A stretch of 64,000 nucleotides of DNA from Winogradskyella psychrotolerans (GCF_018860565.1 NZ_JAHKPS010000009.1:124001-188000); one strand, 5' to 3'; positions 1 through 7,341 are shown, counted from the first letter of the stretch. Numbers and translations are program-made. The notes: a model not told the origin generated them from the sequence alone.

Positions 1-39
1 TTTCATAATGTAAAATTAGAAATTTAATCTAAAAAATGA

Positions 40-501
40 TCATTTCAGTGAAATTACAGTGGTATGCTTTACTTCATTTATCATAAACATGCTATGTGTA
101 CTACCAATATGGTCAATTTTAGTTAATTTTTCTACCATAAATTCCCTAAACGCCTCCATATCTTTCACTAAGACTTTAAGCAAATAATCGTAATCTCCAC
201 TTAAATGGTAACATTCTAAAACCTCATTAAACTGCTTAACTTCACGTTCAAAACTTACAACATAATCTTGCGTATGCTGCACTAACTTTATATGACAAAA
301 AGCCACAAAATCCTTTTGTACTTTATTCTTATCTATTAGAGCGACATACTTTTTTACAATACCATTTTTTTCAAGTTTCTTAATACGCTCGTAAACGGCA
401 GTTACCGATAAATTTAATTGGTAAGCTAAGGCTTTATTGGTTTGTTTACTGTCATTTTGAAGCAAATGAAGCAGCTTTCTATCAATGTCGTCAAAAATCA
501 T
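40..501 (-). CDS. Lrp/AsnC family transcriptional regulator
   Basis: A 153-residue protein with the two-part Lrp/AsnC layout: an N-terminal helix-turn-helix (about residues 3-60, opening IDRKLLHLLQNDSKQ, with the recognition part LNLSVTAVYERIKKLEKNGIV) and a C-terminal RAM ligand-binding domain (about 65-150, containing CYHLSGDYDYLLKV). Members bind DNA as dimers or octamers and respond to amino acids. The start at 501 (MIFDDID) is preferred over an in-frame ATG at 531 because the extra ten residues are basic and lie outside the domain. It is divergent from the methionine gamma-lyase-type gene at 663 and a perfect inverted repeat lies between them, so it probably controls that gene and possibly the antiporter at 2011. 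The effector is not known. Confidence 0.9.
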   Translation of the reverse strand: MIFDDIDRKLLHLLQNDSKQTNKALAYQLNLSVTAVYERIKKLEKNGIVKKYVALIDKNKVQKDFVAFCHIKLVQHTQDYVVSFEREVKQFNEVLECYHLSGDYDYLLKVLVKDMEAFREFMVEKLTKIDHIGSTHSMFMINEVKHTTVISLK

Positions 502-572
502 TCTTATCTTTTTTCGGTTAAAATAATACAAAAACCAAATCTATACTTATAAAAACTAAAAATTGCACCTAT

Positions 573-591
573 TTTAGATAAATAATCTAAA
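573..591. promoter_or_regulatory. Inverted-repeat operator candidate between Lrp gene and PLP enzyme
   Basis: A perfect 7-bp inverted repeat with a 5-bp spacer, TTTAGAT-AAATA-ATCTAAA, lies between the divergent Lrp-type and methionine gamma-lyase-type genes. A related half (ATCTAAA) follows near 616-622, and a looser copy (TTAGA, 7 bp, TCTAA) lies at 16-32 beyond the end of the regulator gene. Size and position fit an Lrp-family binding site; the assignment is inference. Confidence 0.5.
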
Positions 592-662
592 GACTATCTT
601 GTTGGTTGATTATTAATCTAAATTTAACGAGATTTGAAAGAATTAATCAAAATCAAATTATT

Positions 663-1862
663 ATGGCTTTTAAACCCGCAAACAATATTCAAGATTTACA
701 ATACTTTGGTGAATTTGGAGGCGTAAACCCTTCTATTTCAGACTCATCAACCTATACGTTTTTATCCGCAAAAACCATGTTCGATACCTTTGAAGGTAAT
801 GCAGATGGTTGTTATTTATACTCACGTCACTCGTCCCCTTCAAACTTATATTTAGGAGAAGCTTTAGCAGCTATGGAAGGTACAGAAACAGCAACTGTTA
901 CAGCTTCTGGTATGGGTGCTATTACTCCAGTATTATTACAACTGTGTGGTGCTGGCGAACATATTGTAAGCAGCAGAACCATTTACGGTGGTACTTATGC
1001 CTTCTTAAAAAACTTTACACCGCGTTTAGGTATTAACACCTCGTTTGTTGATATTACTAAATTAGAGACTGTAGAAGCTGCCATTACTCCAAAAACAAAA
1101 GTATTGTTTTGCGAAACGGTAAGTAACCCCTTATTAGAAGTGGCAGACATTGCAAGCTTAGCCAAATTAGCAAAAAAGCACAACATTACATTGGTCGTAG
1201 ATAATACCTTTTCTCCATTATCTATCTCACCTATAAAATTAGGAGCAGATGTCGTAGTTCACAGCTTAACTAAATTTATCAATGGCTCTTCAGATACTGT
1301 TGGTGGTGTAGTATGTGGTACACAAGAATTAATTGACGACCTACGAAACGTAAACAGTGGTGCAGCCATGTTATTAGGGTCTACTATGGATAGTATGCGT
1401 TCGGCTTCAGTATTAAAAAACTTGAGAACCTTGCACATTAGAATGATGCAACACAGTTATAATGCCACCTATTTAGCTGAAAAATTTGAAAATGACGGTT
1501 TAAAAACCGTTTACCCTGGCCTAGCCTCTCACCCATCGCATGAATTATTCAAATCTATGATGAATGAAAAATACGGTTTTGGAGGTATGATGACTGTCGA
1601 TGTAGGATCTTTAGACAAAGCCAATGCCTTAATGGAATTAATGCAAGAACGCAACTTAGGCTATTTAGCCGTGAGTTTAGGATTCTATAAAACCCTATTT
1701 AGCGCACCTGGTAGCTCAACTTCTTCAGAAATACCTGAAGATGAACAAAAAGAAATGGGCTTAAGTGATGGCTTAATTCGTTTTTCTATTGGTCTTGATG
1801 CCGATATAGAACGTACCTACGATATGATGAAAACTTGCATGAAAGAATTAGACATTCTTTAA
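663..1862 (+). CDS. Cys/Met metabolism PLP-dependent enzyme, probable methionine gamma-lyase
   Basis: A 399-residue fold-type I PLP enzyme of the trans-sulfuration (Cys/Met metabolism) family. Visible family features are the substrate/PLP phosphate segment YSRHSSPSN (about 54-62), ASGMGAI (81-87), the PLP-ring aspartate in VVDNTFSP (D180), and the Schiff-base lysine in VVHSLTKFING (K204). Length is normal for the family. The start at 663 (MAFKPANN) is chosen; an in-frame ATG at 606 would add 19 residues outside the fold and run into the operator region. The divergent Lrp-type regulator and the downstream NhaC-type carrier favour a catabolic gamma-lyase, releasing a thiol, ammonia and 2-oxobutyrate. 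O-acetylhomoserine sulfhydrylase or cystathionine lyase activity cannot be excluded from sequence alone. Confidence 0.85.
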   Translation: MAFKPANNIQDLQYFGEFGGVNPSISDSSTYTFLSAKTMFDTFEGNADGCYLYSRHSSPSNLYLGEALAAMEGTETATVTASGMGAITPVLLQLCGAGEHIVSSRTIYGGTYAFLKNFTPRLGINTSFVDITKLETVEAAITPKTKVLFCETVSNPLLEVADIASLAKLAKKHNITLVVDNTFSPLSISPIKLGADVVVHSLTKFINGSSDTVGGVVCGTQELIDDLRNVNSGAAMLLGSTMDSMRSASVLKNLRTLHIRMMQHSYNATYLAEKFENDGLKTVYPGLASHPSHELFKSMMNEKYGFGGMMTVDVGSLDKANALMELMQERNLGYLAVSLGFYKTLFSAPGSSTSSEIPEDEQKEMGLSDGLIRFSIGLDADIERTYDMMKTCMKELDIL

Positions 1863-1888
1863 GCTAAAAATGCAGCTATATAATTAAT

Positions 1889-1931
1889 GGTTAGATCCTT
1901 AGGTAACACTAAGGGTCTAACCCTTTTTTTT
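1889..1931 (+). terminator. Rho-independent terminator after the PLP enzyme
   Basis: A 14-bp stem (1889-1902 with 1909-1922, one G-T wobble) with a 6-nt loop is followed by an uninterrupted T run. It separates the PLP enzyme from the NhaC-type gene, so the antiporter probably has its own promoter. Confidence 0.9.
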
Positions 1932-1955
1932 GCTTCAAATTCTAGGATTTGCATT

Positions 1956-1990
1956 CCATTTGCAAATGGCTTAACAAAATCGTAACATTA
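1956..1990 (+). promoter_or_regulatory. Promoter candidate with a 14-bp perfect palindrome
   Basis: CCATTTGCAAATGG (1956-1969) is a perfect palindrome containing a TTTG (1959-1962) that could serve as a -33 box. Twenty bases downstream lies TAACATTA (1983-1990), a two-mismatch version of the Bacteroidetes -7 box TAnnTTTG. The NhaC-type gene starts 20 bp later. The palindrome over the -33 box could be an operator; this is inference. Confidence 0.4.
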
Positions 1991-2010
1991 CAGAACTAAA
2001 CGGACTAAAA

Positions 2011-3480
2011 ATGCAAGAAAACGACAACCTAAGTGAGATTAAAACAGAAGATCAAGTAATTATAGACAATAAAGCACTTAGTTTTTTTGAAGCACTTATA
2101 CCTGTTGTTATTCTCATGGCCATGCTAGCCTATAACATCTTTTTTGTTGAGGATCAAGAATGGTTTGGAGGCTACACCAATCAAATTATTTTATTATTAG
2201 GTGGTGGCATTGCTGCTATTGTTGGCTTTTTTAATAAAGTGAATATCAAAATCATGCTCAAAGAGGTTTGGGAAAACCTAAGAAGTGTATTTGTGCCTAT
2301 CATGATTTTATTCTTAGTAGGTGCTTTAGCAGGAACTTGGTTAGTCAGTGGAGTCATTCCAGCCATGGTCTATTACGGCTTACAAGTTTTAAGTCCAGAA
2401 ATATTCTTACCAGCATCCGTCGTTATTGCCGCTGTAATTTCTATTGCTACAGGGAGTTCTTGGACCACCTCGGCAACCGTGGGTATTGCTTTAGTGGGTA
2501 TTGGTACCGCATTAGGTATTAATCCAGGGATGATTGCTGGTGCTGTAATTTCTGGAGCTTACTTCGGAGATAAAATGTCTCCATTAAGCGACACCACAAA
2601 CCTAGCTCCCGCTATGGCTGGTACAGATTTGTTTACACATATTAGATATATGGCCATCACCACCGTGCCTACCGTTATTATAACATTAATTGTATTTGCC
2701 ATAATTAGCACCAATATAGACCCTACAGGAAATGCAGATGTTAGCAATTTATTAGCTTCAATTAAAAACACTTTTCACATATCACCTTGGTTATTTATGG
2801 TACCTGTTACAGTAGTGGCTTTAATACTACTCAAAACAAAACCACTAATAGCTTTAGCATCCGGAATTGTTTTAGCCATCATATTTGCATTCATTTTTCA
2901 AGCTCCAGTACTAGAAAACTTATCCGAATCTAAATTCTCGGCCGTTATTAACTCTATTTTCACAGAGACCTCTATCGCTACAGATAATGAAAATTTAAAT
3001 GACCTCTTCTCTGCTAAAGGTATGCAAGGCATGCTCTGGACCATCTATTTAATTATATGCGCCATGGTTTTTGGAGGCATTATGGACGCCATTGGAGCAC
3101 TATCCCGAATCACAAAAGCATTACTTTCTATAGCCACCTCTATATTTGGATTATTTGCCAGTACTGTGGTAAGCTGTTTAGGTTTAAATATCATTGCCTC
3201 AGATCAATACTTAGCTATTGTCATTCCTGGAAAGATGTTTAAGCAAGCTTACATAGATAAAGGCTTAGCACCAGAAAATTTAAGTCGTACACTCGAGGAT
3301 TCCGGAACCGTAACCTCTGTACTAATCCCTTGGAACACCTGTGGAGCTTACCAAAGTGGTGTCTTAGGCGTTGGGGTGGGCGAATACTTTATGTATGCCA
3401 TCTTTAACTGGTTAAGTCCTTTTACCACCTTAGTCTTTGTTGCTTTAAATCTTAAAATTAAGATGCTAAAAGACAAATAG
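2011..3480 (+). CDS. NhaC-family Na+/H+ antiporter-like carrier
   Basis: A 489-residue inner-membrane protein with roughly 11-12 hydrophobic helices after a polar N-terminus of about 24 residues. The family-typical stretches GSSWTTSATVGIALVGIG (about 150-167) and SGAYFGDKMSPLSDTTNLA (about 181-199) are present; the latter carries the conserved D-K-M-S-P-L-S-D-T motif of NhaC carriers. The superfamily contains both Na+/H+ antiporters and amino-acid carriers, including methionine importers of the MetT type. Its place directly after a methionine gamma-lyase-type gene suggests amino-acid uptake or exchange, but nothing in the sequence fixes the substrate. A terminator upstream separates it from the PLP enzyme. 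Confidence 0.85.
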   Translation: MQENDNLSEIKTEDQVIIDNKALSFFEALIPVVILMAMLAYNIFFVEDQEWFGGYTNQIILLLGGGIAAIVGFFNKVNIKIMLKEVWENLRSVFVPIMILFLVGALAGTWLVSGVIPAMVYYGLQVLSPEIFLPASVVIAAVISIATGSSWTTSATVGIALVGIGTALGINPGMIAGAVISGAYFGDKMSPLSDTTNLAPAMAGTDLFTHIRYMAITTVPTVIITLIVFAIISTNIDPTGNADVSNLLASIKNTFHISPWLFMVPVTVVALILLKTKPLIALASGIVLAIIFAFIFQAPVLENLSESKFSAVINSIFTETSIATDNENLNDLFSAKGMQGMLWTIYLIICAMVFGGIMDAIGALSRITKALLSIATSIFGLFASTVVSCLGLNIIASDQYLAIVIPGKMFKQAYIDKGLAPENLSRTLEDSGTVTSVLIPWNTCGAYQSGVLGVGVGEYFMYAIFNWLSPFTTLVFVALNLKIKMLKDK

Positions 3481-3575
3481 TTTTTACTTATTAAAAATAA
3501 AATTTAGTATAGCTAAAACCTATTGCTTTATAAAAAATTAAAATTTGCTTAACGTATTAATTCCCTAATGAAAAG

Positions 3576-3583
3576 TATCTTTG
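3576..3583 (+). promoter_or_regulatory. -7 promoter box for the peroxiredoxin gene
   Basis: TATCTTTG matches the Bacteroidetes -7 consensus TAnnTTTG exactly. No convincing -33 TTTG lies at the usual distance; the nearest, at 3544-3547, is 28 bp upstream. Transcription from here would give a leader of about 35 nt before the ATG at 3623. Confidence 0.6.
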
Positions 3584-3622
3584 TAGTCGAAAATTAATAA
3601 TCAATTTAAAACTATAAAAAAC

Positions 3623-4261
3623 ATGGCATTAGTAGGAAGAGAATTTCCAAATTTAGACGTAAACGCAATGAACGATATGGGCGACACTTTTAAAGTGAAC
3701 GTTCTAGAAGAAGCGCGTAACAACAACAAAAAAGTTGTATTATTCTGGTACCCAAAAGATTTCACTTTTGTTTGTCCAACAGAATTACACGCTTTTCAAG
3801 CGGCTTTAGGTGAATTTGAAAAAAGAAACACCCTTGTAATCGGTGCGTCTTGTGATACTGCCGAAGTACACTTTGCTTGGTTAAGCACATCTAAAGATAA
3901 TGGTGGCATCGAAGGAGTAACATACCCAATATTAGCCGATTCTAACCGTAACCTAGCCTCTGCTTTAGGGATTTTAGATATTTTCAACGAACAATTTGAT
4001 GAAGAAACAGGTCTAGTAACTGTTGAAGGTGATAACGTAACCTACAGAGCAACGTACATCATTGACGAAGAAGGAATCATTCAACACGAAAGTATTAACA
4101 ACATGCCTTTAGGTAGAAACGTTAACGAATACTTGAGAATCATCGATGCCTTAACACACGTACAAGAAAAAGGTGAAGTATGTCCAGCAAACTGGGAAGA
4201 AGGTAAAGATGCAATGCAAGCCAATGCTAAAGGAACTGCTGAATACTTAGCATCTCACTAA
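3623..4261 (+). CDS. Typical 2-Cys peroxiredoxin (AhpC/Prx1 type)
   Basis: A 212-residue cytosolic peroxidase. The peroxidatic cysteine is C51 in FTFVCPTE and the resolving cysteine is C187 in GEVCPANW, so it is a typical 2-Cys enzyme working as a dimer or decamer and reducing H2O2 and organic peroxides. DFTFVCPTEL is the standard active-site block. Length and both cysteine positions are normal. The next gene encodes a thioredoxin-like protein that could reduce the C51-C187 disulfide, and a small acidic protein follows that. A -7 box is present at 3576. AhpC-type naming is avoided because no ahpF lies nearby. Confidence 0.95.
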   Translation: MALVGREFPNLDVNAMNDMGDTFKVNVLEEARNNNKKVVLFWYPKDFTFVCPTELHAFQAALGEFEKRNTLVIGASCDTAEVHFAWLSTSKDNGGIEGVTYPILADSNRNLASALGILDIFNEQFDEETGLVTVEGDNVTYRATYIIDEEGIIQHESINNMPLGRNVNEYLRIIDALTHVQEKGEVCPANWEEGKDAMQANAKGTAEYLASH

Positions 4262-4270
4262 TAACGTACT

Positions 4271-4298
4271 GTCATTGCGAGTAAAGCGTGGCAATCTC
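4271..4298. repeat. Intergenic repeat beginning GTCATTGCGAG and ending GCAATCTC
   Basis: This 28-bp sequence (GTCATTGCGAG, a 9-bp middle, GCAATCTC) contains the ATTGC...GCAAT inverted pair seen in a short dispersed intergenic repeat that I recall from many bacterial genomes, including Bacteroidetes. It lies 10 bp after the peroxiredoxin stop and just before a 13-bp hairpin. Only one copy is seen in this window, so its repetitive nature rests on recall of the motif. Confidence 0.5.
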
Positions 4299-4302
4299 AA
4301 TT

Positions 4303-4335
4303 AAACCTGACAGGTTTCAAGCACCTGTCAGGTTT
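4303..4335. repeat. 13-bp perfect hairpin between peroxiredoxin and thioredoxin genes
   Basis: AAACCTGACAGGT (4303-4315) pairs perfectly with 4323-4335 around a 7-nt loop. There is no T run, so it is not an ordinary terminator. It lies 18 bp upstream of the thioredoxin-like start and could reduce or stabilise read-through from the peroxiredoxin gene. It resembles a dispersed flavobacterial hairpin repeat. Confidence 0.6.
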
Positions 4336-4353
4336 ATTAAAAATTCAAGAATT

Positions 4354-4662
4354 ATGATACAAGAATTAGAACAAGATAACCTGCAAGATATTATTAATAA
4401 TAACGAGACAGTTATCGTACAGTATTCAGCGACCTGGTGTGGCAATTGCAGAATAATGAAACCTAAGTTTAAGAAATTAGCTACAGAGCATGAAGGAGCA
4501 ACTTTCGTTATTGCTGATGCTGAAAAATTTCCTGAAAGTAGAAAATTAGCAACGGTAGATAATCTTCCAACATTTGCAACATTTAAGAATGGTGAATTTA
4601 AAGGTCAGGTACAAACGAATAAGTTTGATGTGTTAAAAGAACTGGTTGACGAAGTAGCTTAA
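4354..4662 (+). CDS. Thioredoxin family protein (CGNC)
   Basis: A 102-residue single-domain thioredoxin fold. The active site is SATWCGNCRIMKP with cysteines 29 and 32, and the cis-proline loop is NLPTFATFKNG (around residue 71). The ORF is open back to 4288, but that stretch is the repeat and hairpin described separately, so the start at 4354 (MIQELEQDN) is used. CGNC rather than CGPC suggests a redox potential different from classical thioredoxin. Lying right after a 2-Cys peroxiredoxin, it is a good candidate for that enzyme's electron donor; this is inference from position. Confidence 0.9.
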   Translation: MIQELEQDNLQDIINNNETVIVQYSATWCGNCRIMKPKFKKLATEHEGATFVIADAEKFPESRKLATVDNLPTFATFKNGEFKGQVQTNKFDVLKELVDEVA

Positions 4663-4683
4663 TTTGTTTAACCTTTTAATAGA

Positions 4684-4701
4684 TTCCTGCTTTCGCAGGA
4701 A
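4684..4701. repeat. TTCCTG/CAGGAA hairpin repeat, copy 1
   Basis: TTCCTGC-TTTC-GCAGGAA is a perfect 7-bp stem with a 4-nt loop, ending 6 bp before the start codon at 4708. A second member, with a compensatory C-G to T-A change in the stem, is at 53719-53738. There is no T run. Confidence 0.7.
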
Positions 4702-4707
4702 ATGCAT

Positions 4708-4965
4708 ATGAAACTACCCGTAATAAAACACTTAACGCAGTTTATAGAAGACAATGACGAAGACTACATCATTGAAACTATTGAAACGCTAGAGGCCTTA
4801 ACCGAAGTACCATCCTTAAAAGATGAAGAACTAGACGTCATTGGAGAATTAATCTCTAACATGTATGGAGCCATTGAAGTCAACAAAATGATCAAAGAAG
4901 GAGCTACTAAAAAAGATGCCGTTAACAATTTTATGAAACGTGTCTTAGGCTCTATTGATAAATAG
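4708..4965 (+). CDS. Small acidic conserved protein following thioredoxin
   Basis: An 85-residue, helix-rich soluble protein (MKLPVIKHLTQFIEDNDEDY...) without cysteines, signal peptide or membrane segment. Acidic residues cluster in positions 14-40 and the C-terminus is basic. I recall a small family of unknown function occurring downstream of peroxiredoxin/thioredoxin genes in Flavobacteria (possibly DUF6952), but the label is from memory and uncertain. The ATG at 4708 is preferred to the one at 4702, which abuts the hairpin at 4684-4701. Position suggests cotranscription with the redox genes. Function unknown. Confidence 0.75.
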   Translation: MKLPVIKHLTQFIEDNDEDYIIETIETLEALTEVPSLKDEELDVIGELISNMYGAIEVNKMIKEGATKKDAVNNFMKRVLGSIDK

Positions 4966-4995
4966 ATAGATAGAAAAAGAAAAATTAATAAGTAT

Positions 4996-5026
4996 AAAAC
5001 CACCTTGCGAAAGCTTGGTGGTTTTT
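4996..5026 (+). terminator. Terminator after the peroxiredoxin/thioredoxin cluster
   Basis: AAAACCACC pairs with GGTGGTTTT, with an inner GC-GAAA-GC cap separated by a TT/TT internal loop, and a T run follows. It ends the 3.6-5.0 kb redox cluster. Confidence 0.75.
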
Positions 5027-5119
5027 ACGTTTTATAAGGTTTTGAGATGTAAAAATTAGCCTTTACGGATTACCGTAAGTTTTTTAAAACAGAAGGTTTT
5101 AACTTGGTTGCTGATTACG

Positions 5120-5149
5120 AAATCTATACGTAAAGTTACGTATAGATTT
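5120..5149. repeat. Perfect 14-bp inverted repeat with 2-nt loop
   Basis: Bases 5120-5133 are the exact reverse complement of 5136-5149, with AG between. The core is TATACGTAA/TTACGTATA. Only a short interrupted T stretch follows, so it could be a weak terminator, a protein-binding palindrome or a relic of a mobile element. No gene lies within 400 bp. Confidence 0.7.
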
Positions 5150-5710
5150 TTAAGATAATATATTTAATTTCGTGACTCATGACTTTAAACATTTAAAACA
5201 TTGGCTATTACCTACCTAATTAGTGGGATATGAGTGATAAAAGTTATGATATAACGAGTTAGCAAACATTTCGCGCGTGTCAACAATTTCAAGGCTTTTA
5301 CCAAGTTCTGTACTTATTTGCTTCAAAAAACTAAGTTGGAATTTAAAGCTGAATCTTAAAAAAAATTACGCTGGAATTTTTTACTCTTGCGGAACGTTAC
5401 GCACGAATTTCGGCTTACCCAACTTCAGTTCTTTAATTCAATATTATAGCAATCCTCAACTTTTAGCTGATAAGCGGACTGGCAAAACGTACGGCTGAAC
5501 TGTTCGCAGATTAAAAAATTTGAAATTAGATGTTTAAATCAACTGATTCTGATATCACGAAAATTAGATAAAAACAAAACTGATTCTCTTTGCGGAAATG
5601 AACGAAATAATAATTCGGAGATTTTTTTGATATTTAAGTAAAAAATGAAACAACGTCTGAAAAACAAATCGTCCGGAAATACACAAAGGAGTAGCACGTA
5701 AAAAGAAAAA

Positions 5711-5824
5711 ACGTTAGCTAACAATGTATATAATTTATAGCTGCTTGTAGCCTACTGTCGAAAAACCTCACGGTTTTTCTATTTCGGTTTTTATTTGCTA
5801 ACTTACTCGCTTATAACACGCAAC
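5711..5824 (+). repeat. Cassette-type repeat, copy A
   Basis: About 114 bp beginning ACGTTAGC and ending ACACGCAAC. It shares with copies C and D the block AGCTGCTTGTAGCCTACTG (5739-5757), preceded by TAATTTAT, and a central hairpin GAAAAACC-TCAC-GGTTTTTC (5760-5779). Its right part (TTTGCTAACTTACTCGCTTATAACACG) aligns with the right part of copy C. It begins 12 nt after a stop codon and is followed 43 bp later by a lipoprotein gene. Confidence 0.75.
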
Positions 5825-5866
5825 AAATCATATACGAGACCGTTAGAAAAAATTAAATTAAAACGC

Positions 5867-6463
5867 ATGAAAAAAATTAAATGCTTATACCTATTTTTAA
5901 TTCTTTACAACTGTTCAGTTGAGGATAATAGTAATGACTTACACTCGTACTCAGGAGATGTCTATTTAACATCCCAGCAAGAGATAAATGAATTTAGCAC
6001 AAATCAATATGAAAAAATATTAGGTTCATTGACTATTTCTGATACGGCAAGTGACTTAACAGCTTTATCAGACCTTAAAATTATTGATGGATACCTCAGA
6101 ATAACATCCTGCAACAATATTGAATCTTTGAATGGATTAAATAATTTGAGAAGAGTTACTCAGACTATTTGGATAGAAGAAAACTCATCTCTAACTGACA
6201 TATCAGCACTAAATAATATAAACTCAAATTGTAATTCTCTAGAGATATATGATAATGACTTATTAACTAGTCTAGAAGGCTTAAACAATGTAAGATTTGA
6301 AAGTTTTATTATTATTCTAGAAAATTATAGTTTAACAGATTTTTGTGCAATTAGTAATAGTATTAATGGCACTTTTTCTGAAGATAGTGGTAATTACCAA
6401 GTAAATTACAATGCCTTCAACCCAACACAAGATAATTTTTTGAATGGCTATTGTAGCCAATAA
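5867..6463 (+). CDS. Putative lipoprotein with receptor-L/LRR-like repeats
   Basis: A 198-residue protein. A lipoprotein signal (MKKIKCLYLFLILYNC, lipidated cysteine C16) is followed by leucine-rich repeat-like units resembling the receptor L domain: LTALSDLKIIDGYLRI, IESLNGLNNLRRV, LTDISALNNIN and LTSLEGLNNV, each ending in a beta-strand-like turn. The start at 5867 is chosen because it creates the signal peptide; an in-frame ATG at 5795 lies inside repeat copy A. Probably displayed on the cell surface; such scaffolds usually bind proteins or glycans. It is a stand-alone + strand gene between repeat copies A and B. The ligand is not predictable. Confidence 0.75.
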   Translation: MKKIKCLYLFLILYNCSVEDNSNDLHSYSGDVYLTSQQEINEFSTNQYEKILGSLTISDTASDLTALSDLKIIDGYLRITSCNNIESLNGLNNLRRVTQTIWIEENSSLTDISALNNINSNCNSLEIYDNDLLTSLEGLNNVRFESFIIILENYSLTDFCAISNSINGTFSEDSGNYQVNYNAFNPTQDNFLNGYCSQ

Positions 6464-6590
6464 TAACTTTTCTAAGCAATTGCAAATAATTTATTGATGA
6501 ACTATGTGTTGCAACGTTTTCGGTTATTAGCTCATTAAGTTTATAATTGTAGTGAAATTTGCAATCCTAGAAATTGAGTTAATTAAAGTT
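6464..6590 (+). repeat. Degenerate cassette-type repeat, copy B
   Basis: Starts directly after the stop of the preceding gene. The left part (TAACTTTTC ... TAATTTATTGATG) aligns with copy D (TAACTGTTT ... TAATTTATTGCTA). The inner block is largely lost, and the right part (TTAGCTCATTAAGTTTATAA) only loosely resembles copy A. The right limit is approximate. Assignment depends mainly on position and the left end. Confidence 0.4.
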
Positions 6591-6613
6591 ATACTAATTT
6601 AAGTTTTGCCATA

Positions 6614-7177
6614 ATGCAAAAAAATATTTTATTATTAATAGTAATTTTAACTTCAAATTTAACTGAAGCCCAGTTTGTAAAAGAAATATCAATAAACGCT
6701 CAAATTGGATATGGTATTAGTTTTCCATATAATAGTATTGACGAAGTTGCTGATGATGGTGTTTTTGCACAAGGAGAATTAGTATTAAAAATCGCTTCTT
6801 GGCTTGAATTAAGACCTTACGCTGGTTTTATTTTGACAAATTCTGACGGAAAAGATTTGAATGACAATCCTACTAATGAAATAGCAGAATCAAAAGCATT
6901 TTTACTTGGTGGGAAAGCAAGAGTTCGTGCACCAATTCCTTGGGTTGCACCATATGTTGAAATTGGAATAGGAACCTCAATTGGAAAATTTGAAACATTA
7001 ACAGTATATGACAATATCGATAAAAGTGGTGTAATTTATCACATACCTTTTGCAATTGGACTCGAATTAGGAAAAAATAATAATGTCGATTTAGGATTTA
7101 CTTATTATTTTCAACCATCAGTTCAACAATTCGTTGGAGCATTTGCAGTTGGAATAACATTTCCGCTAAATAATTAA
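6614..7177 (+). CDS. Small outer-membrane beta-barrel protein
   Basis: A 187-residue protein with a cleavable signal peptide (about residues 1-19, ending TEAQ) and alternating hydrophobic/aromatic strands throughout: IGYGISFPY, VLKIASWLELRPYAGFIL, APYVEIGIGTSIG, IPFAIGLELG, VDLGFTYYFQP. The final strand GAFAVGITFPLNN is typical of a porin-like or OmpW/OprD-small-barrel C-terminus. No enzymatic motif is seen. It lies between repeat copies B and C as a lone gene. Two possible products, an 8-stranded barrel of unknown role or a small receptor, cannot be told apart from sequence. Confidence 0.75.
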   Translation: MQKNILLLIVILTSNLTEAQFVKEISINAQIGYGISFPYNSIDEVADDGVFAQGELVLKIASWLELRPYAGFILTNSDGKDLNDNPTNEIAESKAFLLGGKARVRAPIPWVAPYVEIGIGTSIGKFETLTVYDNIDKSGVIYHIPFAIGLELGKNNNVDLGFTYYFQPSVQQFVGAFAVGITFPLNN

Positions 7178-7182
7178 AAATA

Positions 7183-7294
7183 ACGTTTTACAACACCGTG
7201 TTAAATTAATGGCTGGTTCTCGCCTACTTACAAAAATTCTCACAAACTTCTACCTGTGATTTATTTACTAACTTTAGTGTTTAACCACGTAACG
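7183..7294 (+). repeat. Cassette-type repeat, copy C
   Basis: About 112 bp, starting 5 nt after the stop of the barrel gene. The left end is ACGTTTTACAACACCGTG and the right end TTTAACCACGTAACG. The ends form an imperfect inverted repeat (GTGTTAAA against TTTAACCAC, and CGTT against AACG). The inner block GGCTGGTTCTCGCCTACTT (7211-7229) is identical to copy D at 17 of 19 positions. The central hairpin seen in A and D is eroded here. Confidence 0.8.
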
Positions 7295-7341
7295 AAACCA
7301 TAAACAAAACCATTGTAAACAATTAAAACCCAATAATACGA

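Larger units (their letters stand above)
5027..5866. other. 840-bp stretch without a convincing gene: hairpins and repeat debris
   Basis: No ORF here looks coding. The stretch holds two hairpins (TTACGG-ATTA-CCGTAA at 5063-5078 followed by GT6, and a perfect 14-bp stem at 5120-5149). It also holds a reversed fragment of the cassette-type repeat right end (CGAGTTAGCAAAC near 5258-5270, the reverse complement of GTTTGCTAACTCG), low-complexity remains, and repeat copy A (5711-5824). An 18-codon ORF at 5645-5701 ends 12 nt before copy A and may be the tail of a lost gene. Confidence 0.6.

Noticed and set aside
5277-5498. A 73-codon open frame in the gene-free stretch
   Set aside because: Starts without a supporting promoter, composition is not protein-like (many Leu/Ser from AT-rich DNA), no recognisable motif, and it lies in a region of repeat fragments.
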